64,000 nt of DNA. It comes from Sphingobacteriales bacterium (lineage in GTDB: Bacteria; Bacteroidota; Bacteroidia; Chitinophagales; UBA2359). Numbering within the stretch: position 1 is the first letter of the stretch; every line of letters starts with the position of its first letter. Shown piece by piece: positions 1-9,406 of the stretch. Below the pieces are notes generated by a model. It ran no database searches and was not told the origin of the DNA. It was given only the letters and a program-made list of their open reading frames with translations. The DNA lies in assembly GCA_016700115.1 (NCBI GenBank), contig CP064999.1, positions 1,054,001 to 1,118,000 on the forward strand, in the 5' to 3' direction. The translations under genes were made by a program, and so were the position numbers.

Positions 1-2577
1 GTTAATGTCATCATGCAAACCAATATTGGCGACATACCCGGATTGACCGTGGTACCCGGCTATAGCGATTTTGATTATACCGGAACGGCTTTTGTTACGC
101 TGACCGATTCCATTCCCTGCGATACCGTTACACTTAGTTTGCAAATTGGGAACTCTTTTACCAACGGGGAGGAGGTGGTTATTACTTCTCAACTCATCAA
201 TTTTGATGCCGATTCCAACGAGTTGATATGTACCGATAACAACAGCGAAGGATTAGAAATCGTCTTGACCGTCTATGATTGCGAACTACCACCCGTTTAC
301 TGTTTGGACATGCTCGAGTTCTTCACCGTAACTCCCTCATCACCAAATGTCTATTCACTAAATGAGTACGACACTTCCCGGTTGAGCTACTCTCCATCTT
401 CAACGCAGGTCTGGCAACCGGGTTCACACCCGTTTACTGCAATTACCGGCAGTTCGCCCGATTTGTCTTTTAACGTGGACTTGGTTATCCCTACCAACAT
501 TCAACTGACCATCAAAGATATGAACCTGTTTTTTGCCCCCGACAAACGCATACTTGTGAAGCCCCGCGCAATCCTAAACCTCGAAAAAACCATTATTGAC
601 GGCGTTTGCGATACGATGTGGACAGGCATTCAGGTCGAAGGTCCCGGTATAGATGTTGTTCCAACAGGATCAAACGCAGGTACGCTTAATGCCACAGGAT
701 CTAAAATCAGCAATGCAATAATCGGCGCTGCCAATATGAACCTGTCTTTGCTCAACAACAACGAAATAGCAAACACTGACCCTCCTGATAATCCCTATAT
801 AAATATATCCTCAATAGCCTTACCGTCTTTGTTCTCCGGCATTGCCAAAAGTACAGGAGGCGGAAGATTAAACATCCACAACTCAACAATGAATAACTGT
901 TTTCAGGATACCAATGTCAGTTGGAACAAAGACGCGCACTATTATTTTTCCAACAATCAATATGCCCATGACGGAGCTCTATGGTACCCCTTCGATACCT
1001 TATCTATCGGTCCGGAAGTAGGTGTAAGTGGCCTTTGGATTGGCCGGTTAGTAGTAGAAAACTCCTCTGTATCGCAACACAAATACGGCGTAAGGGCAAA
1101 CGAAGCCGACTATGTGAAAGTAAACGACAATTTTTTTATTGAAAATATCATCGGCGTTTCTTCCCGTATCTATAACAGCCCAAATAATACGGGATGCGAT
1201 ATATTAAACAACGAATTTACAAACTGCAGGCTCACCGTGCAGACAGACGGTGGCGAAATTTGCGAAGTAATCGGAAATATTTCCAACGAAAACGGCAACA
1301 GTATTGATTTTTATGGCGGACAAACAACAGCCGGATTTTATTTCAGAGGCTCGAACATATTGGCACTCAACAACTTTCTGCACCGCTCTCATATTGGTAT
1401 CATTGCTAATCAGAGTGAAACAAGTGGCAGCCTTATAGCTGGCAATCTGGTGAACAACTCTGTAGTTTCGATTATTTCGGAAGGCGACAACAGCCACGTA
1501 AAACTATTCTGCAACCATCTGCTCGATTATCAGGTGTACGGGTTGGACATCCGTCCTTATGGTACATCTAATGGCATTCTTCCGCAACAAGGTCATTGTG
1601 ATCCAACAGTTCAATCACCGGCCGCCAATACCTTTATTCCCGCGGCCGGTACAGGCGTGTCCGATATTAAATTAGCGGGCCCCATCACCGGCGGCTTTGA
1701 AGCGGAAGATTTAGACTACCATGATGTTAATGCAACTTCGCGAACAGATACCGATAACTCTTCTATAGGAGACTATATTCCGACAAATTGTATGGCCAAC
1801 TTAGAGGAGTTTTGTATAGAAAAAGGCTTCACCCCTTATTCGGAAGTCAGTCAATATGAGGGATGGCAGTTTCTGACAGGTGGTGGAGAAGAACCATCAG
1901 ATGAACAACTGTCGTTGGACTTTTTGCTCCTGCTTGCCGACAGCAGTTTTAACGAGGCCATGGATTTGGCAAGGCAGTATCAAAATCGACTTGTCGCCCA
2001 ACGAAAGCTCATTCCTTATTATATCGAAAACGACAGTTTGACTAAGGCGCAAAACATGCTCAATCAAATCAATGCCAACGACACTGAAAATGCCCGTTTT
2101 AAAGAGTTTAACCAACTGTTGTTAGACCTACGCAGTGACAATCGCACCATATTCGACATCACTGCCACCGAAGTGGAACAACTGATGGAAATAGCTCAAA
2201 GCGATACCAAAACCGGCTATAAAGCCCAGTCTGTTTTATATGCTGCCAAGGGAATAGAGTTTCCGGTAAACCTGCCTGAATTGCCTGAAGGTGGTGGTGA
2301 GTGGCAAACGGCTTTTAAAAATGCGACTGAAAGAATATCAAAACTTTACCCCAACCCTACTAATCATACTGCAACAATCAATTATAATTTGCAGAAAGAC
2401 GACACAGCCGTTTTCTCGCTGTATAGCCCGATAGGGCAGCTATTAGCTACCACTGTTTTAATTGATAGCGGAAAACATTTGATAGATGTGCATAAATATA
2501 CAGCCGGGCTGTATTTTTATACGGTCAGCATCAACGGAGTTCCTGTTGTTTCTGACAAGTTTGTAATTTTTAAATGA
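1..2577 (+). CDS. T9SS-exported beta-helix-like surface protein (5' partial)
   Basis: The reading frame is open from base 1, so the true start and signal peptide lie outside the window. About 858 codons are visible. The middle part (roughly residues 170-500) has many short Asn/Gly-rich strands such as NLSLLNNNEI and ENSSVSQHKYGV, which fits a right-handed parallel beta-helix; this is a judgement from the repeat pattern. The last ~80 residues are a T9SS type A sorting domain: an LYPNPT motif, alternating strands, then GLYFYTV and a final KFVIFK. Such proteins cross the outer membrane through the type IX system and are anchored or released. The last ~150 residues are duplicated at 4919-5371. 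A terminator hairpin follows 13 bp after the stop. The molecular function is unknown. Confidence 0.85.
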   Translation, partial: VNVIMQTNIGDIPGLTVVPGYSDFDYTGTAFVTLTDSIPCDTVTLSLQIGNSFTNGEEVVITSQLINFDADSNELICTDNNSEGLEIVLTVYDCELPPVYCLDMLEFFTVTPSSPNVYSLNEYDTSRLSYSPSSTQVWQPGSHPFTAITGSSPDLSFNVDLVIPTNIQLTIKDMNLFFAPDKRILVKPRAILNLEKTIIDGVCDTMWTGIQVEGPGIDVVPTGSNAGTLNATGSKISNAIIGAANMNLSLLNNNEIANTDPPDNPYINISSIALPSLFSGIAKSTGGGRLNIHNSTMNNCFQDTNVSWNKDAHYYFSNNQYAHDGALWYPFDTLSIGPEVGVSGLWIGRLVVENSSVSQHKYGVRANEADYVKVNDNFFIENIIGVSSRIYNSPNNTGCDILNNEFTNCRLTVQTDGGEICEVIGNISNENGNSIDFYGGQTTAGFYFRGSNILALNNFLHRSHIGIIANQSETSGSLIAGNLVNNSVVSIISEGDNSHVKLFCNHLLDYQVYGLDIRPYGTSNGILPQQGHCDPTVQSPAANTFIPAAGTGVSDIKLAGPITGGFEAEDLDYHDVNATSRTDTDNSSIGDYIPTNCMANLEEFCIEKGFTPYSEVSQYEGWQFLTGGGEEPSDEQLSLDFLLLLADSSFNEAMDLARQYQNRLVAQRKLIPYYIENDSLTKAQNMLNQINANDTENARFKEFNQLLLDLRSDNRTIFDITATEVEQLMEIAQSDTKTGYKAQSVLYAAKGIEFPVNLPELPEGGGEWQTAFKNATERISKLYPNPTNHTATINYNLQKDDTAVFSLYSPIGQLLATTVLIDSGKHLIDVHKYTAGLYFYTVSINGVPVVSDKFVIFK

Positions 2578-2589
2578 TTTTTAAACCAT

Positions 2590-2622
2590 AAATGCCGCGC
2601 AACAATAAGATGTGCGGCATTT
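2590..2622 (+). terminator. Rho-independent-like terminator
   Basis: Arms AAATGCCGCGCA (2590-2601) and TGTGCGGCATTT (2611-2622) pair at 11 of 12 positions around a 9-nt loop and run into a short T tract. It lies between the stop at 2577 and the start at 2637, so it should end the upstream transcript. It also argues against any start for the next gene inside the hairpin. Confidence 0.7.
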
Positions 2623-2636
2623 TAAATATTCGACGT

Positions 2637-4661
2637 ATGCGTTTCTTGACATTTACAATTTTTTTCATTTTTTTTGTTTTATCGACACTGGCGCAGCCTT
2701 ATTTCTCAAAACAATATTCTTGGGTGAACGTTCAACAGGCAAAAAAAATCATACAGAATGATTCCCTGTACATATTGGGCAGCGACTTTGTAAACATGTC
2801 AACAAATTTATGGGTTTCGTGCAACTTAAAAGTAGATATGGATGGAAATAATTGGAACAGAACCGATTATGTTGGAACATATATTGAAAGCAATGCCCGA
2901 GACATCTTAAAATATGGAGGCAATAACTTTTTTTTTGTCAACTCGGCAAAAAACCTAAACACCGGAGAAGGGTTTAGTTGGTTTTTATTTTTAAACGAAA
3001 ATTTAGGTGTTGAAAACACCATTTCAAGTGAAGCATTGGCAAACCAAACTTATTGCGCAAGCTTGACCAATGATAACCAGATTTTGACGGGCGGATGGAT
3101 ACTAAAACCCAGTCAGAGTGGTTTTCATTTATATTTGACTAAACTTGATCCAATATCAGGAGACGTACTAATGGATACTACTTACAGCAATTTATATACG
3201 CCATTTACATTAAGCTGGATACAAGACATAACCGCCACACCGGATGGAGGAGCTTATCTGTTGGCCACAATAAACAACGGTGGATTTGATGGAGATATTT
3301 CTCTAATCAAAATAGACTCGCTCGGTAACTGGCAATGGCACCAGATTTACGACATCGGCGCAGGTTTATGGGATTCGCAAGACTTTGCAGGTTATATAAA
3401 AATTACTCAAGACGGGGGGGTGGTTTTTACGGGTCATAAATCACCTTATATTCAGTATTATGGTGAAATTTTTAAATTAAATGCGGATTTAACCGTTCAA
3501 TGGCATAGTGAGGAACATTTTTATAATGGTGCCCCTTGTGGAATTATAGAGTTAGCAGATAGTTGTATGGTTGTAGGTGGTTTTGGGGTTTTGCCTCAAA
3601 CTTCAGGTTCCATGCGTGGCGAAATTGTGAAATTAGATAAAGGCGGCAATACGCTTTGGAAGCGGACTTACGGGGGCAATAAAAACGATTATTTTTACGA
3701 TGCCATCGTCCAAAACCACGACTACAGCGGCAAAAGCGGGTACGTGCTATGCGGCAGAACCGAGAGCAATTTACCTCCCGGCAGGGCAGATGCCTGGTTG
3801 GTGCGCCTCAACTGCATGGGATTGCTCACCAAGCCGGAAGCGTTGTTTTCGCATACTGTCCTTGCAGGTTCGCCGCCCAATGTCATCACTTTCATCAATC
3901 AAAGTCAATACGTCTATCCCGACAGCATAGACGGGGGATTTTATCGCTGGAGCTGGGGCGACGGCACTCCTCCCTTTGTTTGCGGTCAAGGATATGAACC
4001 CTGCGGAGGCAGCCTTCCCTCCCATACCTATCAGACACCGGGCATCTACGGCGTTACCCTCACCGCCATAGTGTGCAACGACACCGCCACCTACACGCAA
4101 TACGTATGTGCGGGCAATTACAGTCCGGGGGCGCAGGCATCGTTTGTTGCCGAAGATTTCGGAGGCACGGTGTTTTTTGCCAACACGAGCCAAAACGCCC
4201 ATTTTGACCAAACGGGCATCAGCATCTGGGATTTCGGCGACGGCAGCTTCCCCTCCTACGAAACCCATCCCCACCACACCTACGCCGAAAACGGCAGCTA
4301 CACCGTTACCCTGACGGTGGTTGTTTGTGCCGATACTTCGGTTTACACGCAGGAGGTGGTCGTGCAAACGGTAGGCATTTCTGAAATCCCCTCCTCGGAG
4401 GGGTTTGGGGTGGGTTCTTTGCAGGTTTACCCCAATCCCGCCCAAAACACCCTGACCTTTGAACGGGTTTCAAAGTCCCCTTTAGGGGATTTAGGGGTGA
4501 CAGTGGATTTAGGGGTAAGTTTCTACAATCTCACCGGTCAGACCGTCCTGCAAACTACTCTCGCCGCAGGCGAAACCCATAAAACCGTTTCGGTGGCGCA
4601 TCTGCCGGAGGGGTTGTATGTTTATGTGGTTGAGGATGGCGGTGCTGTTTTGGCGGGGTAA
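2637..4661 (+). CDS. T9SS-exported PKD-domain protein (gene B, copy 1)
   Basis: I chose the ATG at 2637 because it opens a signal peptide (MRFLTFTIFFIFFVLSTLAQ) and an upstream ATG at 2592 lies inside a terminator stem. Residues ~20-400 look like a beta-propeller-type repeat region, with recurring TPDGGAYLLATIN and ALIKIDSxGNW motifs. Two PKD domains follow (WSWGDGTPPF and IWDFGDGSFPSYE, each ending in a HTY...Y.VTLT strand), then a T9SS sorting domain beginning VYPNPAQNTLTF. The protein stops at VLAG, whereas the duplicate at 9019-9297 continues RGKVAVVR; a 2-nt CG deletion near 4654 explains the early stop. In-frame GC palindromes (4388-4403 and 4477-4488) interrupt the region before and inside the sorting domain. 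The role is probably adhesive or surface-associated, which is inference. Confidence 0.85.
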   Translation: MRFLTFTIFFIFFVLSTLAQPYFSKQYSWVNVQQAKKIIQNDSLYILGSDFVNMSTNLWVSCNLKVDMDGNNWNRTDYVGTYIESNARDILKYGGNNFFFVNSAKNLNTGEGFSWFLFLNENLGVENTISSEALANQTYCASLTNDNQILTGGWILKPSQSGFHLYLTKLDPISGDVLMDTTYSNLYTPFTLSWIQDITATPDGGAYLLATINNGGFDGDISLIKIDSLGNWQWHQIYDIGAGLWDSQDFAGYIKITQDGGVVFTGHKSPYIQYYGEIFKLNADLTVQWHSEEHFYNGAPCGIIELADSCMVVGGFGVLPQTSGSMRGEIVKLDKGGNTLWKRTYGGNKNDYFYDAIVQNHDYSGKSGYVLCGRTESNLPPGRADAWLVRLNCMGLLTKPEALFSHTVLAGSPPNVITFINQSQYVYPDSIDGGFYRWSWGDGTPPFVCGQGYEPCGGSLPSHTYQTPGIYGVTLTAIVCNDTATYTQYVCAGNYSPGAQASFVAEDFGGTVFFANTSQNAHFDQTGISIWDFGDGSFPSYETHPHHTYAENGSYTVTLTVVVCADTSVYTQEVVVQTVGISEIPSSEGFGVGSLQVYPNPAQNTLTFERVSKSPLGDLGVTVDLGVSFYNLTGQTVLQTTLAAGETHKTVSVAHLPEGLYVYVVEDGGAVLAG

Positions 4662-4679
4662 GGTGGCGGTGGTTAGATA

Positions 4680-4806
4680 GTGAAAAGTGAAAAACTAAAA
4701 GTGAAAAGTGAAAAGTGAAAAGTGAAAAGTGAAAAGTGAAAAGTGAAAAGTGAAAACTGAAAAGTGAAAACTGAAAAGTGAAAACTGAAAAGTGAAAACT
4801 GAAAAC
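4680..4806. repeat. GTGAAAA heptamer tandem array
   Basis: About 17 tandem copies of a 7-nt unit, GTGAAAA, with variants CTGAAAA and one CTAAAA. It begins 19 nt after the stop of the PKD gene. The same motif, including the CTAAAA variant, occurs in the same orientation relative to the upstream gene just after the GH3 gene (39957-39999). It lies at the junction where the second copy of the A/B gene unit begins. Confidence 0.9.
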
Positions 4807-4918
4807 CTGAAAGGCAGGGTGTTTAAAAAACTGATAGTTTTGGCATAACCATGAGGTTTGGCATATACAGGCAATTATCAAAACAACTATATTTGTACGA
4901 ACTAAATTGTAAAAAATT

Positions 4919-5371
4919 ATGGACACTCAAATCAACCGCACCATATTCGACATCACTGCAGCCGAAGAAGAACAACTGATGGAAATAGCTCAAAGCGACA
5001 CCAAAACCGGCTACAAAGCCCAATCAGTTTTATATGCTGCCAAAGGAACAGAATTTCCGGTAACCCTGCCTGAACTGCCGGGTGGCGGCGGAGAATGGCA
5101 AACGGCTTTTAAAAATGCGACTGAAAAAGTATCTGCTCTCTATCCTAACCCTGCCCAAAACGGCGCAAGTTTCAAACACAGGTTAAATCCTGACGAAAAC
5201 GGAAGCCTGCAAATCTTCTCCATAACAGGCATAGTCATGGGAACATACAGCTTTAAAGGAGAAGGTATTCATCAGATAGACATTAGCCATTTACAAACAG
5301 GGTTGTATTTCTGTAATTTTAAAGTCAATGGAGAAACTGTCCGTATGTCCCGACAGTATATCTTCAAGTAA
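4919..5371 (+). pseudogene. Duplicated C-terminal fragment of gene A (T9SS domain)
   Basis: The 150 codons match the last ~150 residues of the first gene: NRTIFDITA..E.EQLMEIAQSD is shared almost word for word, as is the GGGEWQTAFKNAT segment, and the T9SS domain follows (LYPNPAQN ... GLYFCNFKVNG). There is no signal peptide, so any product could not reach the type IX machinery. It is best read as the left edge of a tandem duplication that copied only the 3' end of gene A with gene B. A TATATTTG sequence (4888-4895) resembles a Bacteroidota -7 box but has no -33 partner at the right spacing. Expression is doubtful. Confidence 0.8.
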
Positions 5372-5393
5372 TTTTTCCATTACCCGACAAACT

Positions 5394-5431
5394 AAGGATA
5401 CGTATATTTTATTCGAAATATGCGTATCCTT
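5394..5431 (+). terminator. Terminator-like hairpin
   Basis: AAGGATACG (5394-5402) pairs with CGTATCCTT (5423-5431), and weaker pairs extend inward. It sits after the stop at 5371 and before the start at 5454, the same relative place as the hairpin at 2590-2622 in the first copy of the duplicated unit, although the sequence differs. Confidence 0.6.
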
Positions 5432-5453
5432 GGCTTGTTCAAATCCTTCATTT

Positions 5454-7235
5454 ATGAAAACATTTATAATTGCTATGCTAATGGCATTGCCTGTATTGCC
5501 GTATGCCCAATCTTCCAAATACTTCGACAAATCTTTGAATTGGTTGGACAATAATAATGCACACAAAATTGTGCAAAAAGAGAACGGAGATTATTCGTTA
5601 ATGTCAACTGCAAAAAATAATGTTACAACTCTTTGGAAACCGTATTTTGTCGAATTGGATGGTTTCGGTAATATACTATCTACAATAGATATTGCACCGG
5701 ATAGTTTACAGGGAAGGTTCTTTGATGCTCTCCTGTTTGGTGACACCATTATAGGAGTGGGTGCTTTGTTCGTAAGTGAAACGACCACATGGTCTATGAA
5801 TATTTCTTATCTAAACCAGTCGGGAAATGAATTTGAAAATACAACTATGGCTGGATATTGCGGTGGCAGCAAAGTAGCGTTAGCCTGTGCGTTAAGCACT
5901 AATAATCGCTTGTTTGTCGGTGGGTATCAAAGGCTTTGTGGTAACGGGCAAAAACTTCAATTTTTGATTATAGATCCAATAACCAAAACAGTCCTTTTAG
6001 ATACAATCTATAGCAACTTATTTGTGCCCAATAAACTTGATTGGTTACAAGATATTGTTTCGACACCTGATGGTGGAGCTTATCTTTTGGCTACCATTAA
6101 CGACGACCTGATAAATAGTGATATTGCCCTTATCAAAATTGATTCATCAGGCAATTGGCTATGGCATCAGATTTACAATCCGACTCCCCCTTCAGTCAGC
6201 GGTTTTTCTTATGATATCGCCGGTCATGTTATACTTACATCGGATGGCGGAGTATTGATGAGTTATACAAACGATAAACTTCCATTTACACAACGTAAGA
6301 ATTTTATTCACAAACTCAATGCCCAACACGAAACAGAGTGGATAGTGGATGAATATTTTACGGGCGGAGCACAACCTTCATTAATACAATTGGTAGATGG
6401 TAATTACATTATATCTAACGGCTATTACCGCTTAGAAACAAGTGGTAATTATCAGATTGATGCAGAAATAGTTAAGCTATCTGTTACTGGCGAGTTATTG
6501 TGGCGCAGGCAATTTGGCGGCAGCAGGAATGATTACATTTATGATGCTATAGTTCAAAACCACGACTACAGTGGCAAAAGCGGCTACGTGCTATGCGGCA
6601 GGAAAGAAAGCGGGCTACCCTCCGGCAGGGCAGATGCATGGTTGGTTCGGCTCAACTGCATGGGTTTGCTCACCGAGCCGGAAGCGTTGTTTTCGCATAC
6701 TGTCCTTGCAGGGTCGCCGCCCAATGTCATCACTTTCATCAATCAAAGTCAATACGTCTATCCCGACAGTATAGACGGAGGTTACTATCGCTGGAACTGG
6801 GGCGACGGCACTCCCCCCTTCGTCTGCGGGCAGGGCTATGAACCCTGCGGAGGCAGCCTTCCCTCCCATACCTATCAGACACCGGGCATCTACGGCGTTA
6901 CCCTCACCGCCATAGTGTGCAACGACACCGCCACCTACACGCAATACGTATGTGCGGGCAATTACAGTCCGGGGGCGCAGGCATCGTTTGTTGCCGAAGA
7001 TTTCGGAGGCACGGTGTTCTTTGCCAACACGAGCCAAAACGCCCATTTTGACCAAACGGGCATCAGCATCTGGGATTTCGGCGACGGCAGCTTCCCCTCC
7101 TACGAAACCCATCCCCACCACACCTACGCCGAAAACGGCAGCTACACCGTTACCCTGACGGTCGTAGTTTGTGCCGATACTTCGGTTTATTCGCAAGAGG
7201 TGTTTGTGCAAACGGTCGGAGTAGCGGAAAATTGA
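5454..7235 (+). pseudogene. Gene B copy 2, body (cut by IS before T9SS domain)
   Basis: The ATG at 5454 starts a signal peptide (MKTFIIAMLMALPVLPYAQ) just after a terminator hairpin. The order of parts equals that of the gene at 2637-4661: propeller-like repeats, then two PKD domains. Up to ~6540 the two copies are clearly diverged; from there to ~7200 they are nearly identical at DNA level, which suggests gene conversion. The frame ends at VGVAEN, where an IS1182-type element begins (7234). The matching sorting domain continues at 9019-9297 on the far side of the element. A protein made from this frame would enter the periplasm but lack the T9SS signal, so it should not be exported. It was probably functional before the insertion. 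Confidence 0.85.
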
Positions 7236-9018
7236 GGCTGTCTAAAAAGCCCCTCAAAAAGCAGTTCTCATAAATCAAAAAAAGTGATTTAAATATTTTT
7301 TTATGAGGGAAAGAAACTGTAACTTTAGGAATAAAAACAAGCGAAATGAAACCACAATTTAAAGCCATACCCGCCAATAAGTTAAGCCTGTTTCCTGAAA
7401 ACATTTTTGACAAGATACCGGCAAACCATCCCGTTATGTTAGTAAATGAATTGGTGGATGGTTTGGATATAGACCACATAATCAAGCAATATAAAGGCGG
7501 AGGTACGACGAGTTATCATCCCCGCATGATGTTAAAAGTATTGTTCTACGCCTATTTAAACAATATTTATTCGTGTCGTAAAATCGAAAAAGCGTTACAT
7601 GAAAACATTCATTTTATGTGGCTTTCGGGGAATAGCCTTCCCGATTACAGAACCATCAATTATTTTCGGGGCAAAAGGCTGAAGGGGAGTATTCAGCAGT
7701 TGTTCGGGGATGTGGTTCGCATGTTACAGAAGTTGAAATATGTCAGCCTTGAAGTCCAATACATAGACGGTACGAAGATAGAATCGGCATCCAATCGTTA
7801 TCGTTTTGTGTGGAAAGGGAGTGTAGAGAAAAACAAAGCGAAATTGGAAAAGAAAATACAGGCAATCTTGTCGGTAATAGAATCACAGATTAAAGAAGAC
7901 CAATCGGAACCGGATGGGGAGGATACCTCCAAAGCCATTGACAGCAAAGAGCTAAAAGAAATGCTGTCAAAGTTGAACAGCGAAATAAAAGACAAAGACA
8001 AAACCATCCAAAAGCAGTTAAAAAAGTTGGCAGAAGAACACCTGCCCAAATTGGAGCAATATGAGCAACAGTTGGAAACGCTTGGCGGGAGGAACAGCTA
8101 CAGCAAGACAGATGAGGATGCTACCTTTATGCGCTTGAAAGATGACCACATGCAAAACGGTCAGCTGAAACCGGCTTACAATGCACAAATCAGTACCGAA
8201 GATCAGTTCATTACCCATTACAGCATCCACCAAACGCCTGGCGACACCACGACTTTAGAAAAAGCACCGCGACGGTTTTGAACAACAATACGAAACCCAA
8301 AGCAAAGAAATATCAGCCGATGCAGGTTATGGAAGCGAAGAGAATTACGAAATGCTGGAAAACAAACAAATAGCCGCTTATGTGAAATACAATTATTTCC
8401 ACCATGAGCAAAAAAAGGCTCAAAAGAATAATCCATTTCTGGTTCAGAACTTATACTACAACAAACAGGAAGATTATTATGTATGTCCGATGGATAAAAG
8501 GATGGAGTTCGCCGGAAAAGGCAAACGGATAAGTTCCAATGGTTATGAATCAGAATTGCATTATTATGAAGCCAAACATTGTGAAGGGTGTCCGATGCGG
8601 GAAATGTGCCACAACTCACCCGGAAACAGAAGGATGGAAGTCAGCCATAATCTGAACCGGCACAGAGACAGAGCAAGAGAACTGCTTACTTCCCCAAAGG
8701 GTTATACTACCGGAGCAAACGACCGGTAGAAGTAGAAGCAACATTCGGACAAATGAAAAGCAACAACAAGTTCACAAGGTTCACATTAAGGGGCTTGATA
8801 AGGTTGCTATTGAATTTGGGTTAATGGCAATAGGGCATAACTTGAGAAAATTGGCAAAGAAGAAGGGAAATGCACAAAAAAACGGTCAAAATCCCTCATA
8901 TACCGACCAAAATCAAGCAATAGTACTCCACTTTATCATTTTTGATAGTGCATGGGACATAGCCGCTTAATTATCAGCTTAAATTAACCCACAATGTGGA
9001 TGCTTTTTAGACAGCCTC
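7234..9018 (+). mobile_element. IS1182-family insertion sequence (decayed)
   Basis: Perfect 17-bp terminal inverted repeats GAGGCTGTCTAAAAAGC lie at 7234-7250 and 9002-9018. The 1,785-bp element holds one transposase gene on the + strand that is broken by three frameshifts. It splits the T9SS gene 5454-7235 / 9019-9297. No clear target duplication is visible (left flank AATT, right flank TTTG). In the intact gene copy the equivalent spot contains the palindrome CCCCTCCTCGGAGGGG. Confidence 0.92.
7346..8970 (+). pseudogene. IS1182-family transposase, frameshifted
   Basis: It begins MKPQFKAIPANKLSLFPEN and carries the DUF772-type N-terminal domain (HPRMMLKVLFYAYLNN, then SGNSLPDYRTINYFRGKRL), a DDE-type core (YIDGTKIESASNRY) and a Lys/Glu-rich coiled-coil insert. 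The frame is lost at ~8268 (one extra base after EK; removing it restores EKHRDGFEQQ), at ~8700 (after SPKG) and at ~8790. The C-terminal part holds the Cys cluster CEGCPMREMC, then VEVEATFGQMKSNNKF and GLMAIGHNLRKLAKKKG, ending at the TAA at 8968-8970. The three lesions mean the element cannot move on its own. Confidence 0.9.
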
Positions 9019-9297
9019 TTTGGGGTGGGTTCTTTGCTGGTTTACCCCAATCCCGCCCAAAACACCCTGACCTTTGAACGGGTTTCAAAGTCCCCTTTAG
9101 GGGATTTAGGGGAGACAGTGGATTTAGGGGTAAGTTTCTACAACCTCACCGGTCAGACCGTGCTTCAAACTACTCTTGATGTTGGCGAAACCCATAAAAC
9201 CATTTCGGTGGCGCATCTGCCGGAGGGGTTGTATGTTTATGTGGTTGAGGATGGCGGTGCTGTTTTGGCGCGGGGTAAGGTGGCGGTGGTTAGGTAG
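9019..9297 (+). pseudogene. Orphan T9SS sorting domain of gene B copy 2
   Basis: This is the continuation of the gene interrupted at 7234. It reads GSLLVYPNPAQNTLTFE ... GLYVYVVEDGGAVLARGK and matches the end of the 2637-4661 gene closely. It keeps the last eight residues (RGKVAVVR) that the other copy has lost. There is no start signal or signal peptide, so it is not expected to be a working protein. It is useful as a reference for the ancestral 3' end. Confidence 0.85.
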
Positions 9298-9347
9298 GAG
9301 GCAGTAGTTTGTTGTTACCATCAACACTCAAACCCCCAAAAACAAAA

Positions 9348-9380
9348 ACAGCCCCCGACATAATTTGTCAGGGGCTGTTG
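9348..9380. terminator. Bidirectional terminator hairpin
   Basis: AACAGCCCCCGACA (9347-9360) pairs with TGTCAGGGGCTGTT (9366-9379), with one mismatch and a 5-nt loop. A-rich sequence precedes it on the left. It lies between convergent genes, the T9SS remnant (+) ending at 9297 and the secreted protein (-) ending at 9407, so it can serve both. Confidence 0.75.
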
Positions 9381-9406
9381 GTAAAAAGGGGTTTGTTAAG
9401 AGTTGA

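Noticed and set aside
4555..4926. Minus-strand 123-codon frame with FHFSLFTFHFSL repeats
   Set aside because: It is a read-through of the GTGAAAA heptamer array.
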